A stretch of DNA of 64,000 nucleotides from contig NZ_CP033365.1 of the NCBI RefSeq assembly GCF_013170825.1, forward strand, positions 2,368,001-2,432,000, read 5' to 3'. Numbering within the stretch: the stretch's first letter is position 1; each line of letters begins with the position of its first letter. Positions 1 through 8,311 of this stretch are shown here, one piece after another. Below the pieces are notes generated by a model. That model saw only the letters and a program-made list of their open reading frames with translations. It ran no database searches and had not been told where the DNA came from. Origin of the DNA: Mesorhizobium sp. NZP2298. GTDB taxonomy: Bacteria > Pseudomonadota > Alphaproteobacteria > Rhizobiales > Rhizobiaceae. A program made the translations under genes and the position numbers.

Positions 1-684
1 GAAGAAGGGCGAGGGCAGCCGGCACAGCTTTCCCGCCACCCCACCTGCGACTGCGATGCCGATGGTGGTCGCGAAGGCTTGGGCATCGATCTGCGGAAAC
101 CAGATGATCGGCGGGATTTCGATGCCCGACGTGTCGACCCACATCTTGGCGACGATCGCCGCTGTCATCGAGACGAAGATGACGCGCAGATACTGCATGA
201 AGGCGACGAGGCGCTGGTCGGCGCCGAAAGCGCCGGCCATCAGCACCATGGCGGTGGCGGCCCCCGGCGAAGAGCCCCAGACGGCGGTGGTGCCGGGCAG
301 GATGCGCCAACGGCTGATCAGCCAGCCAAGCAGGCTGGAGGCCGCTACCGTGGCGATCACCACGCCAAGGAACAGCGGCCACTCGGCGTAGAAGACAGGG
401 AAGATGTCGGCCGAGATCGATGCGGCGACGAGACAGCCGACAATGGCCTGGGCGGAGCCGAACAGCAGGCGAGGCACGCGTACCGTGGCGCCATTGGTGC
501 CGGCAACGATCGCCGCCAGCATTGGCCCGATCAGCAGCGCTGCCGGCAAGGCTGCAACTTCGAGCGCGCCGGCAAACAGGGCGGAGATGGTGAGCAGGAT
601 CAGCCATTGCCAGGGCCTGCCTATCCGCGCCATGCGCTCGGTGGCGGGCTGGTCAGGAGGTGGCTGCTGGGCCGAGGAATCCAT
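1..684 (-). CDS. AbrB-family (COG3180-like) membrane protein, partial
   Basis: My reverse translation gives 228 codons that start at the ATG ending at 684 and run off the left edge, so the C-terminus is missing. After a Pro/Gln-rich cytosolic start (MDSSAQQPPPDQ) come repeated hydrophobic helices. Gly-rich segments such as ALLIGPMLAAIVAG and the turn GSSPGAATAMVLMAGAFGADQ match the duplicated-domain AbrB membrane family, sometimes mislabelled as ammonia monooxygenase. The substrate of the family is unknown. There is no convincing Shine-Dalgarno sequence, so the start is moderately sure. A solitary antitoxin gene lies 90 bp upstream on the same strand. Confidence 0.8.
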   Translation of the reverse strand, partial: MDSSAQQPPPDQPATERMARIGRPWQWLILLTISALFAGALEVAALPAALLIGPMLAAIVAGTNGATVRVPRLLFGSAQAIVGCLVAASISADIFPVFYAEWPLFLGVVIATVAASSLLGWLISRWRILPGTTAVWGSSPGAATAMVLMAGAFGADQRLVAFMQYLRVIFVSMTAAIVAKMWVDTSGIEIPPIIWFPQIDAQAFATTIGIAVAGGVAGKLCRLPSPFF

Positions 685-703
685 TCTTCGGTCTTAGACC
701 TGG

Positions 704-752
704 CGCGTGAAAATGCGAACCACGGTTTACGAAAAAATGATGGTTTCACGCG
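704..752. repeat. Inverted repeat in the abrB-like upstream region
   Basis: CGCGTGAAA at 704-712 is matched by TTTCACGCG at 744-752. An inner ACCA/TGGT pair shortens the loop. It lies between the end of the antitoxin gene and the start of the membrane-protein gene. It could be an operator or a weak terminator; sequence alone does not decide. Confidence 0.35.
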
Positions 753-774
753 TCCTGGCGCCGAGTAACAGCTT

Positions 775-1014
775 TCATATGTTGGCGCCGAACCGTTGCT
801 CGATCTCATCGCGACCCATGCGGTCGAAATCTTCAGGGACTGAAAGGCCGGTCATAAAACCAACCCGTCGCTTCTGCGGTGCGGGCTGATCGATAGGCAC
901 GATTCTGGCCAATGGCTTGCCGGCGTTGGTGATGATGAACGACTCACCTTTGGCTACCTGTCTTACGAGGCGCGACAGATGGGCTTTCGCATCGCGAATG
1001 TTTACCGTTCGCAT
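775..1014 (-). CDS. Phd/YefM-type antitoxin without adjacent toxin
   Basis: The protein of 79 residues begins MRTVNIRDAKAHLSRLV, and its early IRDAKAHLSRLVRQVAKGES stretch is the DNA-binding Phd fold; GKPLARIVPI follows. The start was chosen because GAGGAG sits 8 nt upstream of this ATG. The longer frame adds 18 unrelated residues. Family members autorepress and neutralise a VapC- or Doc-like toxin encoded just downstream. Here only 90 bp separate it from the next gene, and the frame after its stop gives a 10-codon peptide, so no toxin is present. It may be an orphan remnant or a solitary regulator. Confidence 0.8.
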   Translation of the reverse strand: MRTVNIRDAKAHLSRLVRQVAKGESFIITNAGKPLARIVPIDQPAPQKRRVGFMTGLSVPEDFDRMGRDEIEQRFGANI

Positions 1015-1064
1015 CAAAGGTTGCTCCTCAAAGACCGCCACCGTGTGGGCATTAGCCGTCCGGC

Positions 1065-1373
1065 TCAATCCGTCTTGCCGTCAGCCAGCCCAAAGCCACC
1101 GACGGGGTGGGTTTCCACCTGGAACTCGAAGCCGGCGATGAAGGGCCGCGCCTTGGCGATGGCCGCTTGGACTTCCGGAAGCTGCAACGAGGCCTTGTGG
1201 CTTTCAGCGTCGGTCCACACTTCAGTGACCCAGATCGCATCGGCATCCGCGGGGTCACGAGCGATGATGTAACTCAGGCAACCGGGCAGGGCGCCGGTGC
1301 TGTCGCGCAGCAGGTCCATGACCGCGTCGCGCTGGCCGCGCGCCGCCCGCATCTTGCCGATCAGTCCGTACAT
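1065..1373 (-). CDS. Antibiotic biosynthesis monooxygenase (ABM)-domain protein
   Basis: This 102-residue protein begins MYGLIGKMRA and has the ferredoxin-like alpha/beta layout of small ABM proteins: a strand, a helix (QRDAVMDLLRD), then CLSYIIARDPAD, IWVTEVWTDAESHKASL and a final helix near PEVQAAIAKARPFI. Relatives are small cofactor-free quinol monooxygenases (YgiN type) or heme-degrading enzymes. The length is typical for the family. It is followed by the solitary antitoxin gene and preceded by an SDR gene on the same strand. The substrate cannot be told from sequence. Confidence 0.8.
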   Translation of the reverse strand: MYGLIGKMRAARGQRDAVMDLLRDSTGALPGCLSYIIARDPADADAIWVTEVWTDAESHKASLQLPEVQAAIAKARPFIAGFEFQVETHPVGGFGLADGKTD

Positions 1374-1437
1374 TCTGTTGCCTCCCCTTCAAAGTCTCCG
1401 ACAAGAGTATGCGGGCTTTCAGTATGCAGATAGCCTG

Positions 1438-2220
1438 TCACGGCATCAACTGGCCGCCATTCACCTCGATCACCTGGCCGGTGATGTAACCGCTCAGCAG
1501 GTCCGACGAGAGGAACAGATAGGCGCCGACGCAGTCTTGCGCCGTGCCGGCCCGCCCCTGCGGAATTGTGGCGACCATGCCCTTGATCTGCTCCTCGGTC
1601 GAATAGCGCTCGTGGAACGGGGTGAGAATGGTACCGGGCGCCACGGCGTTGACGCGGATGCCGAAGCCGATCAGCTCCTTGGCCATGCCGCGCGTCACAT
1701 TGGAGACGAAGGCCTTGGCCGACCCATAGAGACCGGCACCGCCGCCCGCACCATTGCGCGCGGCGATCGAGGAGGTGTTGACGATGAAGCCGCCCTGCTT
1801 CTTCAGCCACGGGATTGCCTTGCGGGAGGCGGTCAGCACCGAGCGCGCATTGAGGTCCATCACCGCGTCATAATGCGCTTCGGTCTGCTCGGCGTAGGGC
1901 ACCCGGCCGAGCATGCCGCCGGCATTGTTGACCAGTCCGTCGAGACGGCCGAAATGCCGCGCACTGTCCTCGACAACGCGTTCGACATCGGCGGGAACCG
2001 AAAAATCGCCCTGGACGAGGAAGACCTCCCCGCCGCTGTCGCGAATGGTCTTGCCAAGTTTCTCGGCGGCCTCTTGGCTCGAATTGTAATGCAGTGCCAC
2101 CTTGGATTTCTGCGCGGCATAGGCCAGCGCGAGTGCCGCGCCTATGCCGGTAGAGGCGCCGGTGACAAGCACCGCCTTGCCGGCGAGATCGGGAATGGTA
2201 AGCGCGGTCGTGGTGGGCAC
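1438..2220 (-). CDS. SDR-family NAD(P)-dependent oxidoreductase
   Basis: This is a classical short-chain dehydrogenase of 260 residues. The dinucleotide motif TGASTGIG lies near residues 20-27 and NNAG near the middle. The catalytic Tyr165 and Lys169 (YGSAK) follow the SS of the Ser strand. The C-terminus ends GQVIEVNGGQLMP, as in FabG-like enzymes. I chose the GTG ending at 2220 because GGAGG lies 7 nt before it; the longer frame has 16 unrelated residues. The gene is followed closely on the same strand by the ABM protein, so the pair may share a redox role. The substrate is unknown. Confidence 0.87.
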   Translation of the reverse strand: MPTTTALTIPDLAGKAVLVTGASTGIGAALALAYAAQKSKVALHYNSSQEAAEKLGKTIRDSGGEVFLVQGDFSVPADVERVVEDSARHFGRLDGLVNNAGGMLGRVPYAEQTEAHYDAVMDLNARSVLTASRKAIPWLKKQGGFIVNTSSIAARNGAGGGAGLYGSAKAFVSNVTRGMAKELIGFGIRVNAVAPGTILTPFHERYSTEEQIKGMVATIPQGRAGTAQDCVGAYLFLSSDLLSGYITGQVIEVNGGQLMP

Positions 2221-2283
2221 TGTCGGTCCTCCGGAGTGTTCAACGGGACCAGCCGTTCCAGGTCCCATGGTCGAGACTGTGCA

Positions 2284-2721
2284 CTATGGCCGGAGATAGG
2301 CATAGCCCTGGCTTTGCAGTTCCGCGAGCTTGACCACGCCGCCCTTGTCGGCGGCATGGAAGCCTTCGAGCAGGTCGGCGAGCGAAATGTCCATGCCTTG
2401 CATGGTGTTGGCGCAGGCTTGCGGCTCGAGCCCCTGCTTCACCAGGCCGGCGAAGCGGCCGGAGACCGCGGCCGATATGCCCTTCGACTTGAACGCGGCC
2501 AGGGCCGGGCCATGCACGACCAGCACGATGTCGACATTGCCGCCGGTCCCCTCATAGTGGTTCTTGATGTTGCCGAGCACGAAATTGACCTTGTCCACAT
2601 CGCTCAGGTGATAGACGACCTTCAGCTTGGCGGCCTCGGTGGCCGCCGCCTGCACCGCCCGCAAGCCAAGAAACGTTCCGGTTCCGGCAAGAACCGCACG
2701 GAACATGTCACGCCGGCGCAT
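2284..2721 (-). CDS. DsrE-family protein with Tat-like signal
   Basis: This is a 145-residue exported protein. It starts MRRRDMFRAVLAGTGTFLG, a twin-arginine-like leader followed by a hydrophobic stretch ending LRAVQA. The mature part has a DsrE/DsrF-like Rossmann fold: KVVYHLSDVDKVNFVLGNI, VDIVLVVHGPALAAF, and a conserved Cys in EPQACANTMQGMDI. Family members act in sulfur relay or persulfide handling; exported versions occur near sulfur-oxidation genes, which I do not see here. The start is set by GGAGGAGG upstream. It lies 63 bp upstream of the SDR gene on the same strand. Confidence 0.8.
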   Translation of the reverse strand: MRRRDMFRAVLAGTGTFLGLRAVQAAATEAAKLKVVYHLSDVDKVNFVLGNIKNHYEGTGGNVDIVLVVHGPALAAFKSKGISAAVSGRFAGLVKQGLEPQACANTMQGMDISLADLLEGFHAADKGGVVKLAELQSQGYAYLRP

Positions 2722-2816
2722 GGCTTCCTCCTCCGATTTCACCGCGATTTGCGTGGCCCCGGCCGCAATACTAGCATAAATTGACGCTACGTCCTGTCGA
2801 TGCGAGGAGGGATCAC

Positions 2817-3920
2817 ATGACGTTCAGGGCAGGGGAATGGAGGACAATTGCGGGCGCTGGATTTGGCGTGGTGCTGCTCGGTTTGCTCTCAGGCACGGCA
2901 GTCGCCGGCGACACGCTTAAACTCAGGGAACTCAGCCCGAACGGGGCGGATGCCTGTTTCGGCCGGGTCTATGACGCAGCCCATCTCAAGGCGCATCCGA
3001 AGCAGAAGGTGGCGCGGATCTTCTTCTACTACGGCCATGACCCGGTCAGCCGGCCGAACGAAGAGCCCACGGCAAACGCCGACACATCGTATAATGGCTT
3101 TCTCACCACCACGGTGCGTGGCGCCAAGGCGCCGGAATGGGCCGGCGGCTGGTGCAATCACGAATCCGAGGACGGTACATCAGGCCCGATCCGCTGCGGC
3201 ATGGATTGCGATCGTACGCTGGCCTCGCTGAAAGTCGACGACAAGGGCCGGCTGCTCCTCTCTGATCTGTCCTCCGATATCTACCTCGATCCGGACTCCG
3301 CGGAGCAACTCGGCAAGGCGGAATACAACCGCCAGGCGCTCGGCTCGGAGGATGATAATTTCCGCCTTGACCCGATGCCGGCCGCAACCTGCCAGGCCGA
3401 GTTCGCCCGCATCGATCCCGTCGATCCGGCGCTAGGGGACCCGTTGCGCGTGCGGCTGAAGCCGGACCAGCCCTTCTGCTATGGTCGTGACTACGACGCG
3501 GCCCATATGAGTTCGCACCCCAACCAGCTGACGCAGTCGATCCGGGTGTTCCGCGGACCTGTGGAACTGGCATCCTTCGCCTCGGGGGGCGACGCCGCCA
3601 ACTGGCCCGATGGCGCCGACATTGCCGTCTCAGTGACGACCAGAAAGAATGGCGCCAAGGTCACGCAGACCTATTCCTGCCAGGGCGAGGCGGACCAGTG
3701 GCGCTGCGCGGCAAGCTCGAAGATGAGCGATTTTGCCTGCGACATCGTGCAGAAGGAGATCTTCCTCAAGCGCGGCGCCAACGGCATGATGATGCTGGCC
3801 AATCCCAATAGCAGCCTGGCGATCGTCGATCTGTGCTCGAAGGCCGCCGACGGCAAGACGAAGTCGGACGACAAGGTCTATCGGCTGGAGCCTATGCCGC
3901 AATCGGCCTGCGCACCTTGA
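2817..3920 (+). CDS. Secreted protein with two tandem homologous modules
   Basis: I do not recognise a named family. The 367-residue product has a signal peptide (hydrophobic VVLLGLLSGTAVAG at about 18-31). Two modules then repeat. Module 1 has CFGRVYDAAHLKAHPKQ at residue 47, a Cys-rich middle and LDPMPAATC. Module 2 has CYGRDYDAAHMSSHPNQ at residue 221, a Cys-rich middle and LEPMPQSAC at the end. The duplication is visible in the protein itself. Paired cysteines and export suggest a disulfide-bonded periplasmic protein. The start is set by GAGGAGGG before the ATG at 2817. It diverges from the DsrE-like gene. Confidence 0.8.
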   Translation: MTFRAGEWRTIAGAGFGVVLLGLLSGTAVAGDTLKLRELSPNGADACFGRVYDAAHLKAHPKQKVARIFFYYGHDPVSRPNEEPTANADTSYNGFLTTTVRGAKAPEWAGGWCNHESEDGTSGPIRCGMDCDRTLASLKVDDKGRLLLSDLSSDIYLDPDSAEQLGKAEYNRQALGSEDDNFRLDPMPAATCQAEFARIDPVDPALGDPLRVRLKPDQPFCYGRDYDAAHMSSHPNQLTQSIRVFRGPVELASFASGGDAANWPDGADIAVSVTTRKNGAKVTQTYSCQGEADQWRCAASSKMSDFACDIVQKEIFLKRGANGMMMLANPNSSLAIVDLCSKAADGKTKSDDKVYRLEPMPQSACAP

Positions 3921-4062
3921 GGCCTGTCGATATTCAGGTGAGGCCGGGCTGCGAATGGCGGCTTCCTGCGCTTCCGGTGCTCACGTACTTTGAGTACGCT
4001 CCGCTCCGGTTCTCGGAAGCCACCATTCTCGACTCGGCCTGACCTGAATCTCGACAGACCTC
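3919..4062. repeat. 144-bp imperfect palindrome (dispersed intergenic element)
   Basis: The left arm (3919-3988) and right arm (3992-4062) are reverse complements at most positions: GAGGCCTGTCGA against TCGACAGACCTC at the outside, and CACGTAC against GAGTACG near the centre at 3990. It begins at the stop codon of the secreted-protein gene and ends 15 bp before the convergent CDF gene. Its size and intergenic position fit dispersed palindromic elements of rhizobial genomes. It could also work as a two-way terminator between convergent genes. Confidence 0.8.
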
Positions 4063-4076
4063 AGGCTAGCGCGAGG

Positions 4077-5024
4077 CTACGCAAACGGCACGGCGGTCGT
4101 GCCCTTGGGCAGCTTCGCCTCATCGTCGGGCTCGACATGGATGGTGACGCGCACCGAGGGGATTTCGGCTTTCAGCGCGTCCTCGATGCGGTCGCAGATG
4201 ACGTGGCTGGCGCCGACCGACATGTCGGCGTCGACGACCAGATGGAACTCGATGAAGGTGGCGCGGCCGGCGATGCGGGTTTTCAGGTCGTGCACCTCCA
4301 GCGCGCCCTTGCAGTTGGACGAGATGATGTCGCGGATGCGCATATGTTCCTGCGTGTCGACGGCGCGGTCCATCAGCCCGTTCATCGACGAACCGATGAC
4401 GTGCCAGCCCTGCCACAGGATGTTGAGCGCGACGATGACGGCAAGTGCCGGATCGAGGATCTGCCAGCCGGTCAGGATCGCCCCGACCAGGCCGCCGAAG
4501 ACACCGATCGAGGTCACCACATCGGTCATGATATGATTGCCGTCGGCGACCAGCGCCGGCGATTTCTCGGCCCGGCCGACGCGGATCAGCGTCCAGGCCC
4601 AGAAGGCATTGATGGCAGTGGCGACGCCATTGATGGCAAGACCTTTCCAGGGCTGCGCGAGCGGCGCTGGCGTTTGCCAGGAGCGCCAGACTTCGTTCAG
4701 GATCAACAGCGCGGCGACGACGATCAGCACGCCTTCGAGCACGGCCGAGAAATACTCGGCCTTGTGATGGCCGAACGGGTGGTCCTGGTCGGCGGGCTTG
4801 TAGCTGACCTGGATCGCCCAGAAGGCGGCGACCGAGGCAATGACGTTGACGATGGATTCCAGTGCGTCCGAATAGAGCGCGACGGAGCCGGTGACGTACC
4901 AGGCGGCGACCTTCAGCGCGAGCACGACAAAGGCGATCACGATCGACCAGAAGGCAAGGTTGGCGACCTTGCGCTTGCCGGCGGCTTTCGTCGCGATCAT
5001 CATGGCATTGTCGGCTTCGGCCAT
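4077..5024 (-). CDS. Cation diffusion facilitator (CDF) metal efflux protein
   Basis: This 315-residue inner-membrane antiporter of the CDF family moves divalent cations (Zn, Fe, Mn or Co) out of the cytosol. Six membrane spans are visible. The site motifs are YSDALESIVN in span 2, the cytosolic HPFGHHKAEYFSAVLEG loop, and ADGNHIMTDVVTS in span 5. The C-terminal third is the cytosolic dimerisation domain with HVICDRIEDAL. The start ATG (5024) lies 4 bp after the trpE(G) stop, which suggests translational coupling; the pairing with tryptophan synthesis is probably incidental. Which metal it carries cannot be read from the sequence. Confidence 0.88.
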   Translation of the reverse strand: MAEADNAMMIATKAAGKRKVANLAFWSIVIAFVVLALKVAAWYVTGSVALYSDALESIVNVIASVAAFWAIQVSYKPADQDHPFGHHKAEYFSAVLEGVLIVVAALLILNEVWRSWQTPAPLAQPWKGLAINGVATAINAFWAWTLIRVGRAEKSPALVADGNHIMTDVVTSIGVFGGLVGAILTGWQILDPALAVIVALNILWQGWHVIGSSMNGLMDRAVDTQEHMRIRDIISSNCKGALEVHDLKTRIAGRATFIEFHLVVDADMSVGASHVICDRIEDALKAEIPSVRVTIHVEPDDEAKLPKGTTAVPFA

Positions 5025-5028
5025 TCCG

Positions 5029-7218
5029 TCAGGCTGCCTTTTCCTTGGCCTTGCGCGGCAAATGGGCGACGATATTCTCGATGATGCGCATGCCGGCATT
5101 GTGGCCGAGTGTCATGATCGATTCCGGGTGGAACTGCACCGCGGCGATCGGCTCCTTGCGATGTTCGAAGGCCATGATCACGCCGTCTTCTGTCTCGGCC
5201 GTGACGATGAAGTCATCGGGCAGCCGCACCGGATCGGCGAAGATCGAGTGGTAGCGGCCGACGGTGACTTCCTTGGGCAGGCCCGAGAAGATGATGCCCG
5301 GCTTTGAGACGCGGATGCGCGAGGGCTTGCCGTGCATCGGGATGTGCAACTGGCGCAGTTCCCCGCCATAGGCCTCGGCCAGCGCTTGCAGGCCGAGGCA
5401 GACACCGAAGATCGGCAAGTCGCGGGCGCGCGCCTTCTTGATGGTGGCGGCACAGTCGAAATCCTTCGGCGTGCCAGGCCCGGGCGACAGCACGACGAGA
5501 TCCGGCTTCAGCCGCTCGAAGACTTCCTCCGGCACCGGCGTGCGCACGGTCGAGACATTGGCGCCGGTCTGGCGGAAGTAGTTGGCCAGCGTGTGGACGA
5601 AACTGTCCTCGTGGTCGACGAGCAGGATGTTGACGCCGTCGCCGACGCGCGCGGTGGTGCGCTCGGTGCTGGCGGAATTGCCCGTCTTGGCGTCGCGGAT
5701 GGCGGAGAGCATGGCGGATGCCTTCAATTCGGTTTCGGCTTCTTCTTCCTCGGGAATGCTGTCGAACAGCAATGTGGCGCCGGCGCGCACCTCGGCGATG
5801 CCGTCCTTGATGCGGATGGTACGCAACGTCAGGCCGGTGTTCATGTCACCGTTGAAATTGACCATTCCGATGGCGCCGCCATACCAGGCGCGGGGGCTCT
5901 TTTCGTTCTGCTCGATGAAGCGCATGGCCCACAGTTTCGGCGCGCCGGTGACGGTGACCGCCCAGGCATGCGAGAGGAAGGCATCGAAGGCATCCATGCC
6001 TTCGCGCAGCCGGCCCTCGATGTGATCCACGGTATGGATCAGGCGCGAATACATCTCGATCTGGCGGCGGCCGATGACGCGCACCGAACCCGGCTCGCAG
6101 ACCCGCGACTTGTCGTTGCGGTCGACGTCCGAACACATTGTGAGCTCGGATTCATCCTTCTTCGAATTGAGCAGCTTCAGGATCTGCTCGCTATCGGAAA
6201 TGGCGTCGTCGCCCCGCTTGATGGTGCCCGAGATCGGGCAGGTCTCGACACGGCGGCCGTTGACGCGCACGAACATTTCGGGCGAGGCGCCGATCAGGTA
6301 TTCGCCTTCGCCCAGGTTGATGAAGAAGGAATAGGGCGAGGGGTTGATCGACTTCAGCTTGCGCGAAATCTCGGATGGCTGCGTCTCGCAACGCTCATAA
6401 AACATCTGGCCGGGAACGACCTCGAACAGGTCGCCGCGCTTGAACGAGTCCATCGCGCGGCGCACAAGGTTGGCATATTCGCCGGGCTCATGGTCGCCAC
6501 GCGGCGGGATGCGGTCGGCGGTCTGGAACGGCTCGGCGATTTCGTCGCGCGGCAGGCCCTCGGTCGAAAAACCCTCGCCTGAATAGTCGTAGCGGTCAGT
6601 CCAGGCCTTGGCCGAATAATGGTCGACGACCAGGATCTCGTCAGGCAGGAACAGCACGAGGTCGCGCTGGCTCTCCCTGCGCTCGAGCTTGTAGTCGACC
6701 GGGTCGAACTGGAAGGCGAGGTCGTAGCCAAAGGCGCCATAGAGGCCGAGATTGGCGTCTTCCGCTGTCTTGAACAAAGCGGTGATGGCACGCAGCACGG
6801 TAAAGACCGAAGGCACGCGGCTGCGCTCCTCTTCGGTGAAGACACGGCCCGGTTTGGCGACATCGAGGCGGATCAGCTTCCTGGTCGTCTCGGCGATCGT
6901 GACATCAGCCAAGCCGCCGAGCGTCTTGCCGATGACCGGCAACAGTGCTTCGCCACGCCCGTTCAGTGCCTCGATGCGCATGGCGCGACCGCGCGCGGAG
7001 ATGACCAGAGGCGGATCGATGATGGCCGTGTCCCAGCGCGTGTAGCGGCCGGGATATTCGTAATTCGAGGAAAACACGGCACCGCGGCGCGAATTCAGCC
7101 CGTCGACGTAAGTGTCGATCGCGCCTGCATAGGGCCGGTCGTGGCGCTCGCGGGTGATGGTGATGCCACCCGCGGTCACGAAGCTTTCAGCGCCGTTTTC
7201 CAGAACCTTCATCGTCAT
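5029..7218 (-). CDS. trpE(G): Fused anthranilate synthase TrpE(G)
   Basis: The fused enzyme makes anthranilate from chorismate and glutamine, the first step of tryptophan synthesis. The 729-residue protein joins a TrpE domain (about 1-500) to a glutamine amidotransferase TrpG domain (about 530-715). TrpE motifs include [22 protein letters not shown] and the C-terminal AGATLLFDS region. TrpG has VLSPGPGTP, the nucleophile in [15 protein letters not shown] and the His-Glu pair in FHPES. The fusion is typical of Rhizobiales. The start at 7218 follows GGAG; an ATG at 7230 is the alternative. Expression is controlled by the trpL attenuator just upstream. Confidence 0.95.
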   Translation of the reverse strand: MTMKVLENGAESFVTAGGITITRERHDRPYAGAIDTYVDGLNSRRGAVFSSNYEYPGRYTRWDTAIIDPPLVISARGRAMRIEALNGRGEALLPVIGKTLGGLADVTIAETTRKLIRLDVAKPGRVFTEEERSRVPSVFTVLRAITALFKTAEDANLGLYGAFGYDLAFQFDPVDYKLERRESQRDLVLFLPDEILVVDHYSAKAWTDRYDYSGEGFSTEGLPRDEIAEPFQTADRIPPRGDHEPGEYANLVRRAMDSFKRGDLFEVVPGQMFYERCETQPSEISRKLKSINPSPYSFFINLGEGEYLIGASPEMFVRVNGRRVETCPISGTIKRGDDAISDSEQILKLLNSKKDESELTMCSDVDRNDKSRVCEPGSVRVIGRRQIEMYSRLIHTVDHIEGRLREGMDAFDAFLSHAWAVTVTGAPKLWAMRFIEQNEKSPRAWYGGAIGMVNFNGDMNTGLTLRTIRIKDGIAEVRAGATLLFDSIPEEEEAETELKASAMLSAIRDAKTGNSASTERTTARVGDGVNILLVDHEDSFVHTLANYFRQTGANVSTVRTPVPEEVFERLKPDLVVLSPGPGTPKDFDCAATIKKARARDLPIFGVCLGLQALAEAYGGELRQLHIPMHGKPSRIRVSKPGIIFSGLPKEVTVGRYHSIFADPVRLPDDFIVTAETEDGVIMAFEHRKEPIAAVQFHPESIMTLGHNAGMRIIENIVAHLPRKAKEKAA

Positions 7219-7267
7219 TGCCGTCTCCATCTGGCTTGTTGGGGCAACGGACCCGGGACTGGCTTGG

Positions 7268-7305
7268 AAAAAACAAATGGCCGCCCGGACTTTCCGTTGC
7301 GGCCA
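7268..7305 (-). terminator. trp attenuator terminator
   Basis: Read on the minus strand, TGGCCGC pairs with GCGGCCA, with an inner GGA/TCC pair, followed by TTTGTTTTTT. This is an intrinsic terminator placed between trpL and trpE(G), where a transcription attenuator must be. When Trp-tRNA is plentiful the leader is translated through and this hairpin should form. Confidence 0.88.
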
Positions 7306-7345
7306 CCCTCTACTTTTCACGCACGCGCGTTCGAACAGGCCGCTG

Positions 7346-7390
7346 TCAGCAGGCCCACCACCAAATGGTCTTGGTCGAACGCATGTTCAT
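7346..7390 (-). CDS. trpL: trp leader peptide TrpL (14 aa)
   Basis: The ORF is ATG AAC ATG CGT TCG ACC AAG ACC ATT TGG TGG TGG GCC TGC TGA. It encodes [14 protein letters not shown], with three consecutive Trp codons next to the stop. The 14-residue length and the IWWWA core match rhizobial TrpL leaders as I recall them. Ribosome stalling at the Trp codons under tryptophan shortage should prevent the downstream terminator. No Shine-Dalgarno sequence is visible, and the promoter places +1 at or near the A of this ATG, so the mRNA is probably leaderless. An in-frame ATG four codons upstream lies inside the -10 element. Confidence 0.88.
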   Translation of the reverse strand: MNMRSTKTIWWWAC

Positions 7391-7397
7391 GGCGAAA

Positions 7398-7426
7398 TCC
7401 ATAGCGGCGAAAAACTGGATGCGCAA
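7398..7426 (-). promoter_or_regulatory. Predicted trpL-trpE(G) promoter
   Basis: On the minus strand, TTGCGC (7426-7421) and TATGGA (7403-7398) are 17 bp apart. Seven bases then separate the -10 element from the trpL ATG, so transcription would start about at the A of the start codon. This arrangement agrees with the leaderless rhizobial trpL described in the literature. Confidence 0.6.
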
Positions 7427-7539
7427 CTGATTTGAAAAGCCTCTTCGGTGGCCGCCGGTTCCCAGGCTCATGGCACATCGCCAGAGCTGGCGGTCGCGTC
7501 TAGGCTGGATACCCAACACCATGAAGACGGGAAACACCA

Positions 7540-8310
7540 ATGACCGAACAGGCCGAGCGCGCGCGGACGTTCCATTCCCTTCACGTGAAGGGCAACCCGA
7601 TCGTTCTCTACAATGCCTGGGATCCGGGCTCAGCAAAGATCGTGGAGAAGGCAGGCGCCAAGGCCATCGCCACCGGCAGCTGGCCGGTCGCGGCAGCATT
7701 CGGTTATGCCGATGGTGAGAAAATCCCGCTGGACCTGGCACTCGACAACATCAAGCGTATCGTGGCGGCGGTCGATCTGCCGGTGACGATGGACCTCGAA
7801 GGCGGTTATGGTGTCGAACCGGAGGTCGTTGCCAAGACGGTGACACGTGCCTTGCAGGCCGGGGCCATCGGCTTCAATTTCGAGGACCAGATCGTTGGCG
7901 GCACGGGCTTGCACGACATCGGCGTGCAGGTAAGGCGGGTCGAAGCGGCCGCGGCCGCCGTCAAGGCCTCCGGTATCCCGGCCTTCCTCAACGCCCGCAC
8001 CGACATCTTCCTCAAGGCCAAGCCCGATGCGCATGACAAGGCGCTGCTCGACCAGGCGATCGAGCGGGCGCATGCCTATGAAAAGGCCGGAGCAAGCGGC
8101 TTCTTCGCGCCGGGTCTCGGCGACGAGGGCCTCATCGAGGCGCTCTGCAAGGCCACGACGCTGCCGGTCAACATCATTGCATTGGCGCATGTGCCGCCGC
8201 GCCAGCGGCTGGCCGAACTCGGCGTCGCCCGTATCAGCCATGGCCCGGTGCCCTACCGGCAGATGGCGGAATGGCTGGAGGCGAAAGCGCGGTTGGCCAT
8301 TTCTGGCTAG
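7540..8310 (+). CDS. Isocitrate lyase/PEP mutase family protein
   Basis: The 256-residue TIM-barrel protein carries family motifs: LYNAWDPGSAKIVEKAGAKAI, ATGSWPVAAAFGYADG, MDLEGGYG with metal-binding acidic residues, FEDQ and FLNARTD. The catalytic KKCGH of true isocitrate lyase is absent, so this is a PEP mutase-like carbon-carbon or carbon-phosphorus lyase or hydrolase. Short members like this include 2-methylisocitrate-lyase and oxaloacetate-decarboxylase relatives. It stands alone between trpL and a convergent deacylase, with only 1 bp between stop codons. The substrate is not predictable. Confidence 0.85.
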   Translation: MTEQAERARTFHSLHVKGNPIVLYNAWDPGSAKIVEKAGAKAIATGSWPVAAAFGYADGEKIPLDLALDNIKRIVAAVDLPVTMDLEGGYGVEPEVVAKTVTRALQAGAIGFNFEDQIVGGTGLHDIGVQVRRVEAAAAAVKASGIPAFLNARTDIFLKAKPDAHDKALLDQAIERAHAYEKAGASGFFAPGLGDEGLIEALCKATTLPVNIIALAHVPPRQRLAELGVARISHGPVPYRQMAEWLEAKARLAISG

Positions 8311-8311
8311 G

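Noticed and set aside
79..768. Plus-strand ORF of 229 codons at the left edge
   Set aside because: It is the complement of the AbrB-like membrane protein, rich in Arg, Asp and Gly, with no domain signal.
1297..2784. Plus-strand ORF of 495 codons
   Set aside because: It lies antisense to the SDR and DsrE-like genes, which have clear motifs and ribosome-binding sites.
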